Source: CAUUJV01 sp963545565 (lineage in GTDB: Bacteria; Actinomycetota; Actinomycetes; Actinomycetales; Bifidobacteriaceae). Taken from it: 64,000 nucleotides of DNA. How positions within the stretch are numbered: position 1 is the stretch's first letter; each line of letters begins with the position of its first letter. Below, piece by piece: positions 62,699-64,000 of this stretch. Below the pieces are notes generated by a model that was not told the origin of the DNA, did no database searches, and saw nothing but the letters and a program-made list of their open reading frames with translations. The position numbers and the translations under genes were made by a program. The DNA is taken from contig CAUUJV010000004.1 of assembly GCA_963545565.1 (NCBI GenBank), forward strand, positions 55,383 to 119,382, given 5' to 3'.

Positions 62699-63050
62699 AT
62701 GACTAGTGCAAATGTAACGAAGGGAAGTCCGGCGCCAATCAGTGTGTGGGCAAAGTGGCGTCAGCGCCTTGGAATTGGCGTATGCGCTTATGCAGGTTCT
62801 CTTGCAGACTTCATGGTTTCTACGTATTTACTTTACTATTTGACTAATGCGTTGAAGCTTAATCTGGCTTCTATTGCAGGTTTGCTCGTTATCGTTCGCG
62901 TTATTGATGCAGTAGGAAACTATTTCATTGGTCTGGCAATTGACGCTACGAAGAGTCGATTCGGCAGGAATCGTCTCTGGATGATGATTAGTGTTCCATT
63001 CGTGGTTGCAGGTCTTATCGGCACATTTACCGTACCATCTTCCCTCTTGT
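62699..63050 (+). pseudogene. GPH-type permease, only the first three helices remain
   Basis: ATG at 62699 follows CAAGGAAGCG. MTSANVTKGSP leads to WRQRLGIGVCAYAGSLADFMVSTYLLYYL, then IVRVIDAVGNYFIGLAIDATKSRFGRNRLWMM, the conserved first loop of GPH symporters. After about GLIGTFTVPSS (near 63045) the homology ends and the DNA becomes an hsdR fragment in the opposite direction. About 330 residues are missing. The permease belonged with the broken esterase and amidohydrolase. Confidence 0.85.
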
Positions 63051-63207
63051 GTTTTGAACACGTCAATCAGAATGTTTGTATCCCCATCGAACGTCTTTCC
63101 AGCGTCTGCTTCAAAGAATTTTCCTGCATATTGATATCCGAGACGAGTCAAATGCACCAGGGCAGGCATTGCACCCGGGTGGCTTCATTAAATTCACGAT
63201 TGCTCAT
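63045..63207 (-). pseudogene. hsdR: Fragment of type I restriction endonuclease gene hsdR (N-terminus)
   Basis: Reading leftward from ATG at 63207: MSNREFNEATRVQ, a one-base shift, then MPALVHLTRLGYQYAGKFF, DAGKTFDGDTNILIDVFKTQ, ending where the permease remnant begins. This is the start of HsdR-type proteins; the other 950 or so residues are absent. The end of an upstream minus-strand frame (GEIVEIVAEAAKESS...) overlaps the ATG, perhaps the 3' end of hsdM or hsdS. It marks a recombination breakpoint. Confidence 0.65.
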
Positions 63208-63540
63208 GATGATGACTTGACTCCTTTGCTGCTTCAGCTACTATTTCTACGATCTCACCTAGTTGGCACTTTAGTGCGTGGTAGGGTAGATGCGTACACA
63301 AAGTATGTTGGTTTGGATTCCGTTGCTACGACCTAGTTTAGCCAGTTCTATTAGACTGGATACGGTATGGCTTCAAAGATTCTCTTTTTTTGTCCAAACC
63401 TCCTTGTTGAGAATTTCCATAGTTCTTATACAGCATGCGCGTCAGCTTATCTCCTCTTGCTGTGTTTTACTATTGTTTTCATTCCATGGAATCCCGTGTT
63501 AGGCGTATTTATTTTATTGAGCTTTATTATGCGATATTTA
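63208..63540. other. T-rich stretch without a recognisable gene
   Basis: The first 60 bases may hold the tail of a lost hsd gene on the minus strand (LGEIVEIVAEAAKESS). The rest is T-rich with no frame, repeat or RNA that I can support. Confidence 0.5.
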
Positions 63541-63876
63541 CAATGATTGTCCAGATTTCATTAAGGAATTAGCTGAAGTAGTGGAAGTTATTGATCGGCT
63601 TAGCGATGTCTCTTCAAAATTTTATGACGCATACGAAAATATAACAGTCAAATATACCTTTGACGGAAAACCAAAAAAGCTGAACTTTGCGCAAATCAGC
63701 GATTGGATACCTGAGTATATTGCTGATTACCTTATCAAAGGCATCACCACGATTCCTGGCGTTTGAGATTAAGGCTCTTCGATGACCAAAGTCCAACGTT
63801 CGCATGGATTTATCCAGATAAATTTCAAGAGTCCCTCGAATTTGAACCAGATTTTGAACCATGGTTTGAAGAATAA
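63541..63876 (+). pseudogene. Unknown protein gene, start lost and frameshifted
   Basis: An open frame from about 63530 reads CPDFIKELAEVVEVIDRLSDVSSKFYD and continues to KGITTIPGV with a stop at 63766; it has no ATG (a GTG lies at 63581). Coding character resumes in the next frame as SWRLRLRLFDDQSPTFAWIYPDKFQ to a stop at 63876, with an acidic Phe/Glu/Pro-rich end, so one base has been lost or gained near 63755-63770. I do not recognise the family. Confidence 0.5.
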
Positions 63877-63911
63877 CCATTCATGGCAACCAACCATAAA
63901 TAGAGGAAGCC

Positions 63912-63937
63912 AGCTACCTGAATCACTCCAAGTAGCT
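63912..63937. other. Small inverted repeat near the right edge
   Basis: AGCTAC (63912-63917) and GTAGCT (63932-63937) with a 14-nt loop, flanked by GGAAGCC and AGCTCC. It may be the terminator of the preceding broken gene; no T run follows. Nothing else is seen in 63877-64000. Confidence 0.3.
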
Positions 63938-64000
63938 AGCTCCTGAACGCTTTCTCAGAAATATATTAAGCAGCGAAAAGTCCTACTTCATATATTTGCG

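Noticed and set aside
62828..63169. Minus-strand 113-codon frame read as a whole protein
   Set aside because: Only the first 40 or so codons are hsdR-like; the rest is antisense to the permease remnant, so I list the fragment 63045-63207 instead.

Overview
The window looks like chromosomal DNA of a low-GC member of the Bifidobacteriaceae (Actinomycetota); Gardnerella is my best guess and Alloscardovia-type relatives are possible. Evidence: the actinobacterial block pcnA / NUDIX / DUF6049 / murJ with a pseudokinase tail, an Rpf-type cell-wall lytic protein, DUF4032, a LytR_C protein, MurT-GatD lipid II amidation genes, a MarR-ABC-ABC exporter operon, and base composition of roughly 45% G+C by eye. 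No database search was possible, so the genus is an inference.

Layout. 0-14 kb: leftward PLP aminotransferase (cut by the window edge), murJ, DUF6049 and NUDIX genes with overlapping ends, then pcnA rightward, then leftward LytR_C, rsmA and rpf genes. The rpf gene has a roughly 270-nt leader holding a four-stem RNA candidate. 14-20 kb: a frameshifted NAD(P)-binding gene, tRNA-Thr(UGU), a DsbA-like protein, a membrane Ser/Thr kinase, the sugar-ABC ATPase ugpC/msiK with a bulged hairpin at its ribosome binding site, and DUF4032. 20-35 kb: rlmB, a CPBP protease, a Ca2+-type P-ATPase, a LacI regulator, two alpha/beta hydrolases, PAP2, dcd, ftsY, amt-glnK and a MATE exporter. 35-39.5 kb: a cluster of seven DnaA-box-like sites upstream of dnaB, followed by murT-gatD. 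39.5-42 kb: a three-gene DpnII-type (GATC) restriction-modification system, more A+T-rich than its neighbours. 42-45 kb: an SLC13/ArsB permease and a LytTR-DUF3021 pair.

45-50.6 kb is the most distinctive metabolic block: an AraC regulator, a wrecked GPH-type permease, an intact subtype-B tannase, an intact gallate decarboxylase (LpdC, UbiD family), a frameshifted LpdB (UbiX-like flavin prenyltransferase) and LpdD. Together they would hydrolyse galloyl esters and decarboxylate gallate to pyrogallol, but in this strain the transporter and the cofactor-making enzyme are damaged. 51-58 kb: a heterodimeric ABC exporter with its MarR regulator, a phasin-like helical protein, a UbiB kinase and an FMN reductase. 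58.6-64 kb: a HAD phosphatase and LysR regulator, then a decayed segment with a frameshifted amidohydrolase, a truncated esterase, a truncated GPH permease joined to a piece of hsdR, and a frameshifted unknown gene.

Two genome-scale patterns stand out. Many spacers consist of short tandem units (8 to 18 bp), each with its own sequence and period. Frameshifts and truncations fall only in accessory genes while housekeeping genes are intact, which favours real decay over poor sequence quality.
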